Of a DNA stretch of 64,000 bases, positions 17,945 through 27,114 are shown one piece after another. This stretch comes from Nonomuraea jabiensis (GTDB taxonomy: Bacteria > Actinomycetota > Actinomycetes > Streptosporangiales > Streptosporangiaceae), in the NCBI RefSeq assembly GCF_014204795.1, contig NZ_JACHMB010000001.1, positions 868,001-932,000 on the forward strand, written 5' to 3'. The position numbers were made by a program, and so were the translations under genes. Position 1 is the stretch's first letter, and each line of letters starts with the position of its first letter. The notes beneath the pieces were generated by a model. That model was not told the DNA's origin. It made no database searches and saw only the letters and a program-made list of their open reading frames with translations.

Positions 17945-18838
17945 CTATGGGTTGACTCCAGCCGCCGGTTGGGGCTGGTGTTGAGCGTAGTAGACGGCTT
18001 CGTGTTCGGCGGGTGGGACGTTGCCGATCGCGGTGTGGAGTCGCTGGTGGTTGAACCAGTCGACCCATTCGGCGGTGGCCAGTTCGACGTCGGCCAGGCC
18101 TTTCCAAGACCGTCGGGGTTTGATCAGTTCGGTCTTGAACAGGCCGATCTGCGATTCCATCAAGGCGTTATCCAGGGCGTCGCCGACGCTGCCGACCGAG
18201 GCGTCGATCCCGGCCTGGAGCAGATGGGCGGTGAAGGCGAAACAGGTGTATTGACTGCCCGCATCCGAGTGATGAATCAGGCCGGGCCCGGGCGGGGTGC
18301 AGGTCCGCTCGCGTTGCCATAGCGCCATGTCGAGGGCATCCAGGACGAGTTTGGCCCGTTTGGTGGTGGCCGCCGACCAGCCGACAATCGCGCGGGAGTA
18401 CACATCCACCACGAACGCGACGTAGACCACGCCGGCCCAGGTCATCACGTAGGTGAAGTCAGCCACCCACCGCTGGTTGGGGCGGGATGCCGTGAAGTCG
18501 CGGTTCAGCAGGTCACCGGCGCGTTCGTGGCCATCATCGCGCATGGTGGTTCGCACCTTCTTGCCGCGCCTGGCACCTTCCAGCCCCAGCTCGCCCATCA
18601 GCCGGGCGACCGTACACCGCGCCACGACGACTCCTTCGCGCCCCAGTTGCCGCCAGACCTTGCGCACTCCATAGACGCCGTAGTTGTCCGTGTGCACCCT
18701 GCTGATGTGCCGCTTGAGCTCGGCGTCCCGTACGGCGCGCCGGCTGGGCGCACGGTGCTTGGCCGCGTAGTATGTGCTCGTTGCGATCTTCAACCCGTGT
18801 GCGCTCAGCACACGGCAGATCGGCTCGACCCCGAGCAC
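17945..18838 (-). CDS. IS3-family transposase OrfB (integrase core)
   Basis: The annotated start is GTG at 18838 (LGVEPICRVLSAHGLKIATSTYY), but the frame is open further upstream and the active product is probably an OrfA-OrfB fusion made by -1 frameshifting near the orfA stop. HTH_21 region: NYGVYGVRKVWRQL. rve core: RWVADFTYVMTW (Asp), IHHSDAGSQYTCF (Asp), DALDNALMESQIGLFKTELI (Glu). All DDE residues are present and the C-terminus is full length. Confidence 0.92.
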   Translation of the reverse strand: MLGVEPICRVLSAHGLKIATSTYYAAKHRAPSRRAVRDAELKRHISRVHTDNYGVYGVRKVWRQLGREGVVVARCTVARLMGELGLEGARRGKKVRTTMRDDGHERAGDLLNRDFTASRPNQRWVADFTYVMTWAGVVYVAFVVDVYSRAIVGWSAATTKRAKLVLDALDMALWQRERTCTPPGPGLIHHSDAGSQYTCFAFTAHLLQAGIDASVGSVGDALDNALMESQIGLFKTELIKPRRSWKGLADVELATAEWVDWFNHQRLHTAIGNVPPAEHEAVYYAQHQPQPAAGVNP

Positions 18839-18861
18839 TTGCCGATGCGCGTCGATGAACG

Positions 18862-19188
18862 CTACAAGCGCTTGTGCGGCCGGTCGAGCTCGGCCGCGAA
18901 GAAAACCGACGCTGCCTTGAGGATCTCATTGGCCCGCCGCAGCTCGGCGTTCTCGGCCCGTAGCCGCTTGATCTCCTCCGCCTCGGCCGTCGTGGTCCCG
19001 GGTCGCTGCCCTGCGTCGATCTCCGCCCTGCGCACCCAGCTGCGCACCGTCTCCGCCGTTCCTATGCCCAGCTTCGCTGCGACCGCCTTCATCGCGGCCC
19101 ACTCGGTCGGGTAGTTCGGCCGGATCTCCGCGACCATACGGACCGCACGCTCACGAAGCTCGGGAGGGTAAGGGGACGGACGTGCCAT
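18862..19188 (-). CDS. IS3-family transposase OrfA
   Basis: The product is 108 residues, beginning MARPSPYPPELRERAVRMVAE. It has the helix-turn-helix AAKLGIGTAETVRSWVRRAE, then the leucine-zipper segment EIKRLRAENAELRRANEILKAASVFF that usually precedes the frameshift window, and ends DRPHKRL. It binds the element ends and supplies the N-terminus of the frameshifted transposase. Confidence 0.92.
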   Translation of the reverse strand: MARPSPYPPELRERAVRMVAEIRPNYPTEWAAMKAVAAKLGIGTAETVRSWVRRAEIDAGQRPGTTTAEAEEIKRLRAENAELRRANEILKAASVFFAAELDRPHKRL

Positions 19189-19238
19189 GACTCGATCCTC
19201 TCAAGGAATCGAGCCTCCATCAGACCCGGAGCGGTTCA

Positions 19239-19756
19239 AGGTGCTCATCGCAGCACCATGGAGGGCAGGGGGTGCGCCGGGTACCGAGGATGGTGTTGAT
19301 CGCCTCGCGTAACGCCTGGACCAACGAAGTCAACCATGCTCCGTTTCCTGAGCTCAGAGACCTCGGCAGCGCCGAAAAGACCGGCAGGCCCAGTACCACC
19401 GACATGCCTGATTGGGTGCAGTCCCACTCGGCACGCTCCAGAACATCGACCAGCAACGCAGCGGCTTTGAGTGTGAGACGCGTGGGTTCACGACCTGAAT
19501 GGACGCTGATGTAGATGGTCGGTTCGAGGCAGAGATCGCGTCCTGCACGTTCATGCTGAACGACAGCGATTTGGATGGAAGAGACACCGGCGATGAGGTT
19601 GGCGATGAGTCTGGTATGAGAGACGCCTCCCGCAGGAGACTCGGCATGGCTCAGGCACCACGGTGGGCATGAACTATCGCCTAACTGGACATCACGGCAT
19701 TCCGTTTCGTTCCGATATCTGGCTTGCGCGGTTGCCGGCACTACAGCGATCGTCAT
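19239..19756 (-). pseudogene. DUF6907-like protein with CPPWC motifs, disrupted by IS3
   Basis: ATG at 19756 is preceded by a strong ggaggaggg site. The protein has an N-terminal SCPPWCLSH and a C-terminal PCPPWCCDEH, the Cys-Pro-x-Trp-Cys...His knuckle seen in actinobacterial DUF6907 proteins, so metal binding is likely. The middle part (LTLKAAALLVDVLERAEW) is helical. IS3 cuts it just after the second motif. The reading now ends inside the element at 19220 after EPLRV. Because both CPPWC motifs survive, a nearly full-length product may still be made. Function is unknown. Confidence 0.65.
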
Positions 19757-19983
19757 CGCCGCCCTCCTCCTCGATTACGTTGAGTGAATTTAATAGCACA
19801 GTGAGTTGATCCATAGGGGGGATTCGCCACACACGCCGCAAGCAATCTCGAGCATGGATCTTTGACTTGAAGATGGCACGGTGGCGGCTATGAGAGCGGT
19901 TCTGATCCATTCGCTGCAACGCCGGCCATCTAGCATCACCAGTACTAGGGTGATTTCGGCGCAGGTAGCGACAAGAGTCGCGA

Positions 19984-20127
19984 TTCATCGCGCTCGACCA
20001 GGCCTCGATGTACCCCGAAAGGCTCGAATCCCTGACCATCGTCCTGTACGACTTCGAGGTCACGCATGCCGATGTGGTGGACTCCATCTTAGAGAGCGAC
20101 CCTGCAGGAGCGGCCATGGCTGCCTAA
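19984..20127 (+). pseudogene. Degenerate gene fragment, paralogous to 21838-21960
   Basis: The frame reads FIALDQASMYPERLESLTIVLYDFEVTHADVVDSILESDP and stops at 20125-20127. Upstream, the related copy near 21845 reads NKSRDFIALDAASMY in frame, whereas here one base is missing (cgattcatcg against cgatttcatcg). The gene start has therefore been lost. The family is not recognised. Confidence 0.45.
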
Positions 20128-20310
20128 TCAGCTGACCTCGACGCTGCCCCGTCTCATGGCGGCGAGCGGCTATGGGCGTCGACGACCCCGGTAGCGGCTG
20201 ACTCTTAAGCGCATATTCGGGCATCGCCTGCTCGGCCCGTACTCCCGATCACGTGTTCGCGCGTCCTACGGTATAGCGGCGACGCAAGATACCGAAAGGA
20301 GATCGCAATA

Positions 20311-20619
20311 ATGGAGAACCCGAAGGACACGAATGATGCTCTCGTTACTGAAGCAGTCCAACGTGCCGGGCAAATGTTCGACAAGCTGAACAGCGAAGAA
20401 CGGCGATCACTCTTCCTCAATCTGTACGAGGCGATTGCTCGATATTCCAGCACAGGCGACATTGACCACCTGAGGAAACTCGCTGAGAGTGTTGAGGTGA
20501 CGGTTCACCTCCGCTCCCAGCCCGAGATCCAGCAGGCGCTACGGAACGCGCCAACCGCGCCGGTCAAGCACGGGGAGGAGGTGGACGTCGACGACGTGCT
20601 CAAGATGCTGCGGGAGTAA
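20311..20619 (+). CDS. Small acidic protein, candidate antitoxin of a toxin-antitoxin-like pair
   Basis: ATG at 20311 follows aaggag about ten bases upstream. The 102-residue acidic product (MENPKDTNDALVTEAVQRAG...) is all-helical by eye and ends in an acidic tail, EEVDVDDVLKMLRE. Only two bases separate its stop from the next gene. A small acidic first gene tightly followed by a basic small second gene is the usual type II toxin-antitoxin layout, but I recognise neither family, so this is a layout-based guess. Confidence 0.6.
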   Translation: MENPKDTNDALVTEAVQRAGQMFDKLNSEERRSLFLNLYEAIARYSSTGDIDHLRKLAESVEVTVHLRSQPEIQQALRNAPTAPVKHGEEVDVDDVLKMLRE

Positions 20620-20621
20620 CA

Positions 20622-20924
20622 ATGGCGAGGTTGTCGCTCACGCCCCAAAGTGCACAAAGGGTCGCGGAATGGAAGGCCAAGGCTAAACCGGAGGATATCG
20701 AACTGGTCGCACGAGTCCTCGAATGGGCCAGCGAGGGGCTAAATGGCATCAAGTTCTACTGCACCAAGGACGATGTGGATAAGTCCATCACATTCGTCCA
20801 GCCGCGAGACCATCTCTACGTCCTCATCCGCATGTGGCCCCTTGATCTGCCCGACTATCCGAACCAGTTCGAGGTCCTCAACATCTTCGAGGACCCCAGC
20901 AAGCCAGATTATGCCCCGGACTGA
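20622..20924 (+). CDS. Small protein, candidate toxin partner
   Basis: The product is 100 residues, starting at ATG 20622 and beginning MARLSLTPQSAQRVAEWKAK. A helical first half is followed by a strand-rich half (IKFYCTKDDVDKSITFVQPRDHLYVLIRMWPLD), an alpha-then-beta order somewhat like RelE/ParE toxins. No catalytic signature is certain. It is translationally close to 20311-20619 and precedes the 64-residue gene by eight bases. Confidence 0.55.
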   Translation: MARLSLTPQSAQRVAEWKAKAKPEDIELVARVLEWASEGLNGIKFYCTKDDVDKSITFVQPRDHLYVLIRMWPLDLPDYPNQFEVLNIFEDPSKPDYAPD

Positions 20925-20932
20925 CTCGCTCA

Positions 20933-21127
20933 ATGGAATACATCGAAGGGCGATGGATTTGGGTGTCGCTACCGCAGGCGACGTTCGCAGTTGTGACCCG
21001 CGACGGCCTGGTTGTAGATGCGGCACCTATCGCTCAATGGCTGGTCGGTAAGCGAGAGCGCGAGGTTGCCGCCTATCTGCGCAACAAGGGCGCTGTGTTC
21101 AAGCCACTGGACCCGCCGACGGCTTAG
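20933..21127 (+). CDS. Very small hypothetical protein
   Basis: The product is 64 residues (MEYIEGRWIWVSLPQATFAVVTRDGLVVDAAPIAQWLVGKREREVAAYLRNKGA...). It has a strand-rich start and a helical end. It closely follows the two preceding small genes on the same strand, which is the main reason to accept it. The pattern WVSLPQATFAVVTRDG.VVDAAPIA.W..GK resembles short actinobacterial proteins of unknown role. Confidence 0.55.
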   Translation: MEYIEGRWIWVSLPQATFAVVTRDGLVVDAAPIAQWLVGKREREVAAYLRNKGAVFKPLDPPTA

Positions 21128-21136
21128 CTTGTAACG

Positions 21137-21688
21137 ATGCGCCTGTCTTCTCCACGTGTGACGCTTGTTAGCGGCGCTGAGCAAGCTGGCGAGGCGAAGG
21201 CCCGGAACGCTCCAGCCATGCCCTTGCGCGTTCCGCACCGGCTTACCATCATCGGTATGGGCGCCGAGGAGGAAGCGCTTCGCGAGCGGGCCCGCTCCCT
21301 CGGCATCCAGGACCGGGTGGCGTTTGTGCCGTTCCTGCCCCGTCAGGAACTGTGGCAGCGCCTACCCAAGCTCGATGCCCTTGTTTTCACGACCTCGGGC
21401 TCGGAGGCGTTGGGCCTGGTGGCCGTCGAGGCGCAGGCCCACGGCCTCCCCCTCGTCTACTCCAACGTTGCGGGGATGGCGGAGACCCTGGGCCAAGCCG
21501 GTATCCCGTTCACGGCAGGTGACCCAGCGAGCCTGGCATCCGCGCTCGATCAGCTGACCCGCGACGTACACCGACGCAAGTACCTGATCCGCGCTGGGCT
21601 GGTCAACTCCCTCTTGTACGACATGACCCACACCGCCAGGCAGGTGGCCAACCTGACCACCAAGATCGTCTCCGCTGCCCCCGCCTAA
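21137..21688 (+). pseudogene. C-terminal fragment of a family 4-type glycosyltransferase
   Basis: From about 21230 the frame reads LTIIGMGAEEEALRERARSLGIQDRVAFVPFLPRQELWQRLPKLDALVFTTSGSEALGLVAVEAQAHGLPLVYSN, the nucleotide-sugar-binding half of a GT-B enzyme. It includes the E-x7-E-like SEALGLVAVEAQA motif. The acceptor-binding N-terminal half is missing and the start used is arbitrary. The fragment is surrounded by debris and is probably not functional. Confidence 0.75.
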
Positions 21689-22428
21689 TCCACCTATGGC
21701 ATCGAAAGACTCATCCACCAGATCAAGACCAGCGGCCGCCGCACCGACGTGGACGCCTGCTTCGGATATCAACGAGGCTGGCCTCGCGATGGCGGCCTTC
21801 CTCGCATCCGCTCAATTCGGCCGATGCCCCATCGGCAATTTCAAATGCAACAAGAGCCGCGATTTCATCGCGCTCGACGCAGCCTCCATGTACCTCGAAC
21901 TGCCCGAATCCCGACCATTGTCTTGTGTGACTTCGAGGTCAAGCATGCCGACGAACACCGGGCATCGAGATACACCGTTAACCGGACACAGCCTACGGTC
22001 GTGATGGCTCAATCCAATCGCGGCCTGAAGTCCGAGGAGTTCGCCCGCCAGATGGCGGTGATCAAACCGTTGATGAACTGGGATCCAGCCAGGCGTCCTA
22101 GCATGCTCGGCTGCGCGTCTCTCAGGCGAGCTCGTCAGCAACCTCATAAAAAACCCTGCCGGACGCCGCACGCGTGTATGGCACCGCCGCCACAGTACAG
22201 GTCGTGCCGACGGAAGCGGCGGAGCAAGGCCAGCGCCCCAGCCAGGTCCTGCGGTCACCTCGTCGTTAATCGATGGGGCATTTGGCCTCTGATCATGCCG
22301 CTGCGCGCGACCGCTAGATGGCGTTTCGATCAGGGCGGGTCCCCGGAAGGGTCCAGCAGCCAGTCCACACAACAAATGATCACCCTAAGTCAATTTATTG
22401 TCACTCTAGGCGTCTACTCTTCCCGGGT
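21689..22428. pseudogene. Debris region, including a frameshifted paralogue of 19984-20127
   Basis: At about 21838-21960 the bases encode NKSRDFIALDAASMYLELPES and then, one base out of phase, TIVLCDFEVKHADEHR. This is the same sequence as at 19984-20127 with a single-base loss after cccgaatccc. The remaining bases to 22428 hold only short frames. I see no intact gene here. Confidence 0.45.
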
Positions 22429-23469
22429 ATGAGCCTGACGCAGGGGTTGGCCTCACCCCGCACGCCGCTACGCCGGTTCCTTGACCGAGAGCTGTCGGCG
22501 GGCGTTCGCCGGCTTCGCGCGAGCTATCTGGCGCAGCTGCCGACCATGCCCTTGATCTTGCCGGGCCCGGGCGTCGGCTATGAGGCGGGCACCGTGGGGA
22601 CCGCGATCGATCAGCGTCTGCGCTTCGCGTTCACGCAAGTCGCGGGCATCGATGCCGCCACCGTCATGGGTGTGGACAACCTGCGTGCCACCACACTGGC
22701 CGTCAGCGAGCATGCGGCGTGGGAGATGATGGAGAGGGTTGGCCATCAACTGCTGGAGCGGTTGCATGCGACGATCTTCGAACTGCAGCTCGACGACCGC
22801 GGACGTCCGCTGGCACGGACGGACGAGGAGGAGGAACACCTGGCCCGTCTGCTGCTCGGCGCCGCCTGGTACACCCTCAACTTCCGTAACCCCGCGGCCT
22901 TTCCGCTGACCCCCTTGTGTAAGGCGGCCTTTGCCGACCCCGGCGCCTTCACCTTGACCACGCTTCTGGCCCTCCCTCACCACGACCTCGTGAGCGACAC
23001 CGTCGCGCAGGTTCGGGCCGCAGGAAGAGGGCCGCTCGGTCAGCTTCGCCACGGGACCGTACCGGAGATGTGCCTGCCGGGGCCCACCTTCGATGGCAGC
23101 GCCTACGTCGCCGCCGACGCCGACCTCATCGTGGACGGCCTACTGATCGACTTCAAGAGCACCCGTCGCACCGAACGCTTCCCCCTCCCGATGATTCTTC
23201 AGCTCCTCGGTTACACCTTGATGGACTTCACCGACCGGTATCGCATCGACCGGGTCGGTGTGTGCCTGACGCGGGCGGGAGCCCTCATCCACTGGCCGAT
23301 CGAGGACTACCTCGCCCTGCTCGGCGCCCGCCGACGCGACCTCACCGAGCTGCGAGCCGCCTTTCATCAGCTGCTGACCTACACCGGTTGCCGGGCCGAT
23401 GACGATCCGCTGCCTGAGGAACCGCCAGGCGTTGAGCAGTTGCTGGCCGACCTCTCTCCCCCCATCGGC
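22429..23469 (+). pseudogene. PD-(D/E)XK nuclease-family protein with zinc-ribbon tail, split by IS982
   Basis: ATG at 22429 begins MSLTQGLASPRTPLRRFLDRELSAGVRRL. A helical N-terminal half is followed by a PD-(D/E)XK-like core: ADADLIVDGLLIDFKSTRR, with Asp232, Asp241 and Lys243, then LPMILQLLGYTLMDFTDRYRIDRVGVCLTRAG. The frame now ends inside IS982 at 23493. Joining 23469 to 24461 keeps the frame and adds a 41-residue tail with CCRVC and YCSAFC, a probable zinc ribbon. The original protein was 388 residues. Nuclease and zinc-ribbon content next to restriction genes suggests a defence role, by inference. Confidence 0.7.
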
Positions 23470-24460
23470 CCTAGACGAGTAAGTCCTAAGTAGCTGCGGT
23501 ACGGAGTGCGTACATAACGAAGGGTGTTGACGATCGGTTTGTGACAACAGACCTCAACACCCTTCTCACCGCACTGTACGTCAGCATCGACGACTGGCTC
23601 GGACATCAGCCACGACTGGGACGCAAGCCGAAACTCACCGACGCCGAACTGCTCACCCTGGCCGTCGCCCAGGTCCTGCTCGGCATCCACTCCGAGGCGC
23701 GCTGGCTGCGCTACGTCCCCAAGCACCTGCCCGGCGCCTTCCCCTACCTGCCCGGCCAGTCCGGCTACAACAAACGCCTGCACAAGGCCCTGCCGCTGCT
23801 CAAACGGGCCATCCGGGCGCTGGCATCCGACACCGACCTGTGGAGCGATGCGGTGTGGGTGGCCGACTCCACTCCGATCGAATGCGGCCGCTCCCGCCCC
23901 ACCACCCAACGCTCGAACCTGGCCGGCTGGGCCGGCTACGGCTACTGCCGCTCCCACTCCCGCTACTTCTGGGGCCTGCGCCTGCACCTCATCTGCACCC
24001 CCGCCGGACTACCCATCACCTGGGCCCTGGCCACCCCCAACATCGACGAACGCCAGGTGTTGATGGCCATCTGCGAGCACGACCCGCACCTGCTCGCCGA
24101 CCGGCCCGGCCTGCTCATCGTCGCTGACAAGGGCTACATCTCCGCCGAACTGGACACCTTCCTGGCCGAGCGCGGCGTGCGGCTGCTGCGCCCGTCCTAC
24201 CGCAACCGCACCCCTCGCCCCGGCGAAGAGCTGCTCAAGCCGATCCGCCAGCTGATTGAGTCCGTCAACGACACGCTCAAGGGCCAGCTCGACCTGGAAC
24301 TGCACGGCGGACGCACCGTCACCGGGGTCGGCGCCCGCATCGCCCAGCGCATCCTGGCCCTGACCGCCGCCATCTGGCACAACCGAGCCACCGGCCAGCC
24401 CATCACCCGATCCCTGATCGCCTACGACCACTGACCCGACTTAGGACTTACTCGTCTAGG
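23470..24460 (+). mobile_element. IS982-family element
   Basis: The ends are 22-bp perfect inverted repeats, 23470-23491 and 24439-24460, beginning cctagacgagtaagtccta. The length is 991 bp with one transposase gene. No target duplication is visible, but removing 23470-24460 restores a continuous frame across the interrupted nuclease gene. Confidence 0.9.
23541..24434 (+). CDS. IS982-family transposase
   Basis: The product is 297 residues, starting GTG and beginning TTDLNTLLTALYVSIDDWLG, the typical IS982 N-terminus. DDE core: VWVADSTPIECGRS (Asp), LIVADKGYISAELDTFL (Asp), and the C-terminal LKPIRQLIESVNDTLKGQLDLE (Glu). It appears complete and may be active. Confidence 0.93.
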   Translation: MTTDLNTLLTALYVSIDDWLGHQPRLGRKPKLTDAELLTLAVAQVLLGIHSEARWLRYVPKHLPGAFPYLPGQSGYNKRLHKALPLLKRAIRALASDTDLWSDAVWVADSTPIECGRSRPTTQRSNLAGWAGYGYCRSHSRYFWGLRLHLICTPAGLPITWALATPNIDERQVLMAICEHDPHLLADRPGLLIVADKGYISAELDTFLAERGVRLLRPSYRNRTPRPGEELLKPIRQLIESVNDTLKGQLDLELHGGRTVTGVGARIAQRILALTAAIWHNRATGQPITRSLIAYDH

Positions 24461-24586
24461 TGTTGCCGGGTGTGTGCGCAACCGATGGCCCAGCCCATGC
24501 TCGGGCTGGGCCGGGCCCGCCTGTACTGCTCGGCCTTCTGCCGGGGACGCGCCCCGAGCCTGCGCTACCACGGCTGGCTCCCGTAA
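24461..24586 (+). pseudogene. Zinc-ribbon tail of the nuclease gene at 22429
   Basis: In phase with the upstream part, the codons read CCRVCAQPMAQPMLGLG, then RLYCSAFCRGRAPSLRYHGWLP and TAA at 24584-24586. CxxC and CxxxC pairs spaced about 25 residues apart look like a small zinc-binding module. It is separated from its gene by IS982. Confidence 0.6.
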
Positions 24587-24706
24587 CAAGTCACGTGGTG
24601 CCGGCGGCGTGAATGCCGGAGAGCGCTGCGTCGGGTGATCGAAGAAGATCAGCGGGCCCACGGTGAGGGCCACCCTTCCCTTGAGGGCAGCAACTACTGT
24701 GTTCGA

Positions 24707-26140
24707 ATGACTTCGCCTCGCCCCGGCCTGGTGCCGGTGCATGTCGGCCATCACCGCCCCGGCGATGGACAAGACATCAGCCGGTCGTCCCGTCCTCGTT
24801 CTGCGTTGACCGAACCCGATGTCGATTGGGATAAGCACGGCCTGAGCCCCTGCTGGAACGGGATGGAGACCAACGCCTGTGCTGCCGCGTTGGAGCCCAG
24901 CCTCGTTCACGGCTCGAAGGAGGAGTTGGACCGCTTTCTCCGAGGCGCCCGTAACCGTAGTGAGATCGCTCTCGCCATCGTGACCTTGGGTAATGCCGAC
25001 AAGGATGACCCCCGCTCGGTGATGCGGCCGAACACCACGTTCTTCCTGCCGGGCCTGGACAACATGATCGTTGCCCGCCCTCTGCCGAGCGGCAGCCGTC
25101 CGACTCTTGCCCCTGGCCTGGCTTCAACCGAAAAGGACCTTGGACTGCGGTTGTGCAATCGTCCTGATGACGCGCCGTGGTGGGCACTGAGCCTAGCCAA
25201 ACCCGAGCCTGGCGTCGGTGGCCCCCGGCTCCAACGCGAGCCACAAGGCGAGCTCGTCCCGATCTTGCTGGATGGGCTCGGCGCCCCTGTCGCCGCTGTG
25301 TGGATTCCGGCCACGGGAGATCAGCGCTGGTACGTCATTCCCGACGCCACGGACTGGAATCAGGTGCTCGGGTGGCTGATGCACAGCGCCCTGCCGACGT
25401 ACGTACCCGACGCGCTGCGCCGGGCCCGTTCTTCGCACTTTGCCGACCCCGCACTGCAGACGGCCGCCGAGAGCACGGCTCTCGCGGCCCTGTCTGCAGA
25501 GGTCCGGCGGCACGAAGACGAAATGGCTCGTCTGCAAGACACTCTGGATCAAGCCACAGAGGAGGCGAACGCCGTCCGCGAAGGACTACTGTACGGGACC
25601 GGCGAGGTGCTGGCGAAGGACGTCGATGCGGTGCTGAGGGCTGCCAGCTTCAAGACGATGGACCTCGATGCCGAGCTGGGCACCGTGTCGGCCGACCTGC
25701 TGGCGACGTTCGGGGAACACCGTGTACTCGTGGAGATCAAGTCCACTAGCGGCAGCGCCGGCGAGAACCTCGCCATGGCCCTCCAGCGGCACCTGAGCAC
25801 CTGGCCCCAGCTCCGGCCGGACGAGCCAGTGTCGGACGGCGTGTTGATCGTCAACCACCAGCATCGCCTACACCCGTCTCTACGACCACCGCACGTCTAC
25901 AGCCGACCGGAGTTCGTCGAATCCCTGAGCACACCGGTGATCAGTACCAGCGTTCTGTTCGACTGGTGGCGGGCATCCGACTGGGCCGCCATCCGGGACG
26001 CCATATTGGGCAGCGCGCCGCCTGTTGCCTTCCTCGATCCGGCCCAGCCGCCTCTGACCTCCTCACGGCCCAAGCGCCGACGTTGGCGCTTGTGGTCTCG
26101 CGATCGTGCCCCCAGTCCCGGCAAAACTACCGGCCAGTAG
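24707..26140 (+). CDS. PD-(D/E)XK nuclease-like protein with central coiled coil
   Basis: I start at ATG 24707 (MTSPRPGLVPVHVG). An upstream ATG at 24635 is possible but the added residues are low-complexity. The product is about 477 residues. The N-terminal two-fifths is a mixed domain of unknown type (PNTTFFLPGLDNMIVARPL, VWIPATGDQRWYVIPDATDWNQVLGWL). Then comes a coiled coil (about 265-295, VRRHEDEMARLQDTLDQATEEAN), then a restriction-like core, ADLLATFGEHRVLVEIKSTSG (Asp330, Glu343, Lys345), and a basic C-terminus. It sits between a broken nuclease gene and the type I restriction cluster, so a defence role is plausible but unproven. Confidence 0.65.
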   Translation: MTSPRPGLVPVHVGHHRPGDGQDISRSSRPRSALTEPDVDWDKHGLSPCWNGMETNACAAALEPSLVHGSKEELDRFLRGARNRSEIALAIVTLGNADKDDPRSVMRPNTTFFLPGLDNMIVARPLPSGSRPTLAPGLASTEKDLGLRLCNRPDDAPWWALSLAKPEPGVGGPRLQREPQGELVPILLDGLGAPVAAVWIPATGDQRWYVIPDATDWNQVLGWLMHSALPTYVPDALRRARSSHFADPALQTAAESTALAALSAEVRRHEDEMARLQDTLDQATEEANAVREGLLYGTGEVLAKDVDAVLRAASFKTMDLDAELGTVSADLLATFGEHRVLVEIKSTSGSAGENLAMALQRHLSTWPQLRPDEPVSDGVLIVNHQHRLHPSLRPPHVYSRPEFVESLSTPVISTSVLFDWWRASDWAAIRDAILGSAPPVAFLDPAQPPLTSSRPKRRRWRLWSRDRAPSPGKTTGQ

Positions 26141-26267
26141 TCGAGGGCACGGTCGACCAGCGCGGCGATCTCCTCGTTTGAGGCGACTGGCAGGATCTGC
26201 CTTTCAAAAACGCGGAAAGCCGATGTCACAGTCCCTTGATGACGGCCCTTGAGTCGCGTGTTGCGGC

Positions 26268-27092
26268 ATGAAGAAGCGGTCTCGTTCGGTAGCTGTGAGG
26301 TTCATGATGAACTTGCGTCCTGCCAACCAGCGGATCGTAGGGCCTGAGGGCGAGCAGCGGCGAAAAGCTCGATACTGGCTGCGCTGCTCCGGGGTGATGG
26401 ACCCGACACCGGAGCTGGTGACGGCTGTGATCGAGCACGCTGGCAGTTGTCCCGGCGGCTCGTTCAAGTCCTTGGCCGTCGAATGCCTGGCGCGCAGAGG
26501 GATCACACCCACCTCAGAGACCATCGGCGAGAAGCTGGCCGCTTGGAAGGTGTGCCTGACTGAATACGCGCGACGCGCGGGAGAAGCTCGCCCTGAGAAG
26601 TGGGCCGCCGATGTCATGCAGGTCGAACCGAGCCACGGCAGCCGCATGATCAAGCTGCCGCGACCAGCCGTAGCCATGGCCTGGCTGGACATTCTGGGAC
26701 AGCCAGTGACCCTGCTCCAGATCGACCGGCTGGCACCATTGGTTCTGCGAATCGACCATGTCACCCGGAGGGAAGTGCTGGCCTGGCAGGCAGTGGTCAG
26801 CCGTGGCGAGTTGCCCACTCCAGAGGCCATCCAGCAGGAGGTCAGGGCTCAGGACGCCAAGATCCCCAATGATCTCGCAGAGCGGGAGAGTGACGTGGTC
26901 GCGTTCGTCGGAACGTTCGTCACCCGGCGTAAGACCGGCCCCACCTGGGCAGAAGTCGGCGCAACCTTCGGGTGGACCAGATTCGAGACCAACGCGGCCA
27001 TTCACCATCTGGCCGAGCGTGGCTTGTTGCGATTCACCACGAAGGCGAGATCATTGCGCCCCGGGCCATGCGACCTCGTGACAGCCTCCTAG
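26268..27092 (+). CDS. Hypothetical protein with C-terminal winged-helix-like domain
   Basis: The product is 274 residues from ATG 26268. ATG at 26304 has a slightly better upstream gagg and may be the real start. The C-terminal 55 residues (TGPTWAEVGATFGWTRFETNAAIHHLAERGLLRFTT) have the spacing of a winged helix-turn-helix. The middle part is helical with no signature I know. It follows the PD-(D/E)XK gene on the same strand after about 130 bp. Regulator or accessory role unknown. Confidence 0.55.
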   Translation: MKKRSRSVAVRFMMNLRPANQRIVGPEGEQRRKARYWLRCSGVMDPTPELVTAVIEHAGSCPGGSFKSLAVECLARRGITPTSETIGEKLAAWKVCLTEYARRAGEARPEKWAADVMQVEPSHGSRMIKLPRPAVAMAWLDILGQPVTLLQIDRLAPLVLRIDHVTRREVLAWQAVVSRGELPTPEAIQQEVRAQDAKIPNDLAERESDVVAFVGTFVTRRKTGPTWAEVGATFGWTRFETNAAIHHLAERGLLRFTTKARSLRPGPCDLVTAS

Positions 27093-27114
27093 CCATCGAC
27101 GGCATTCGTTGCTG

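Larger units (their letters stand above)
17918..19238 (-). mobile_element. Complete IS3-family element with 3-bp target duplication
   Basis: The terminal inverted repeats begin tgaaccgctccggg at both ends (17918 onward, and the reverse complement of 19238 leftward). They are flanked by agg at 17915-17917 and 19239-19241. The element carries orfA and orfB in the standard overlapping -1 arrangement, both intact. It differs from the IS3 element at 1528-5836. Confidence 0.93.
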
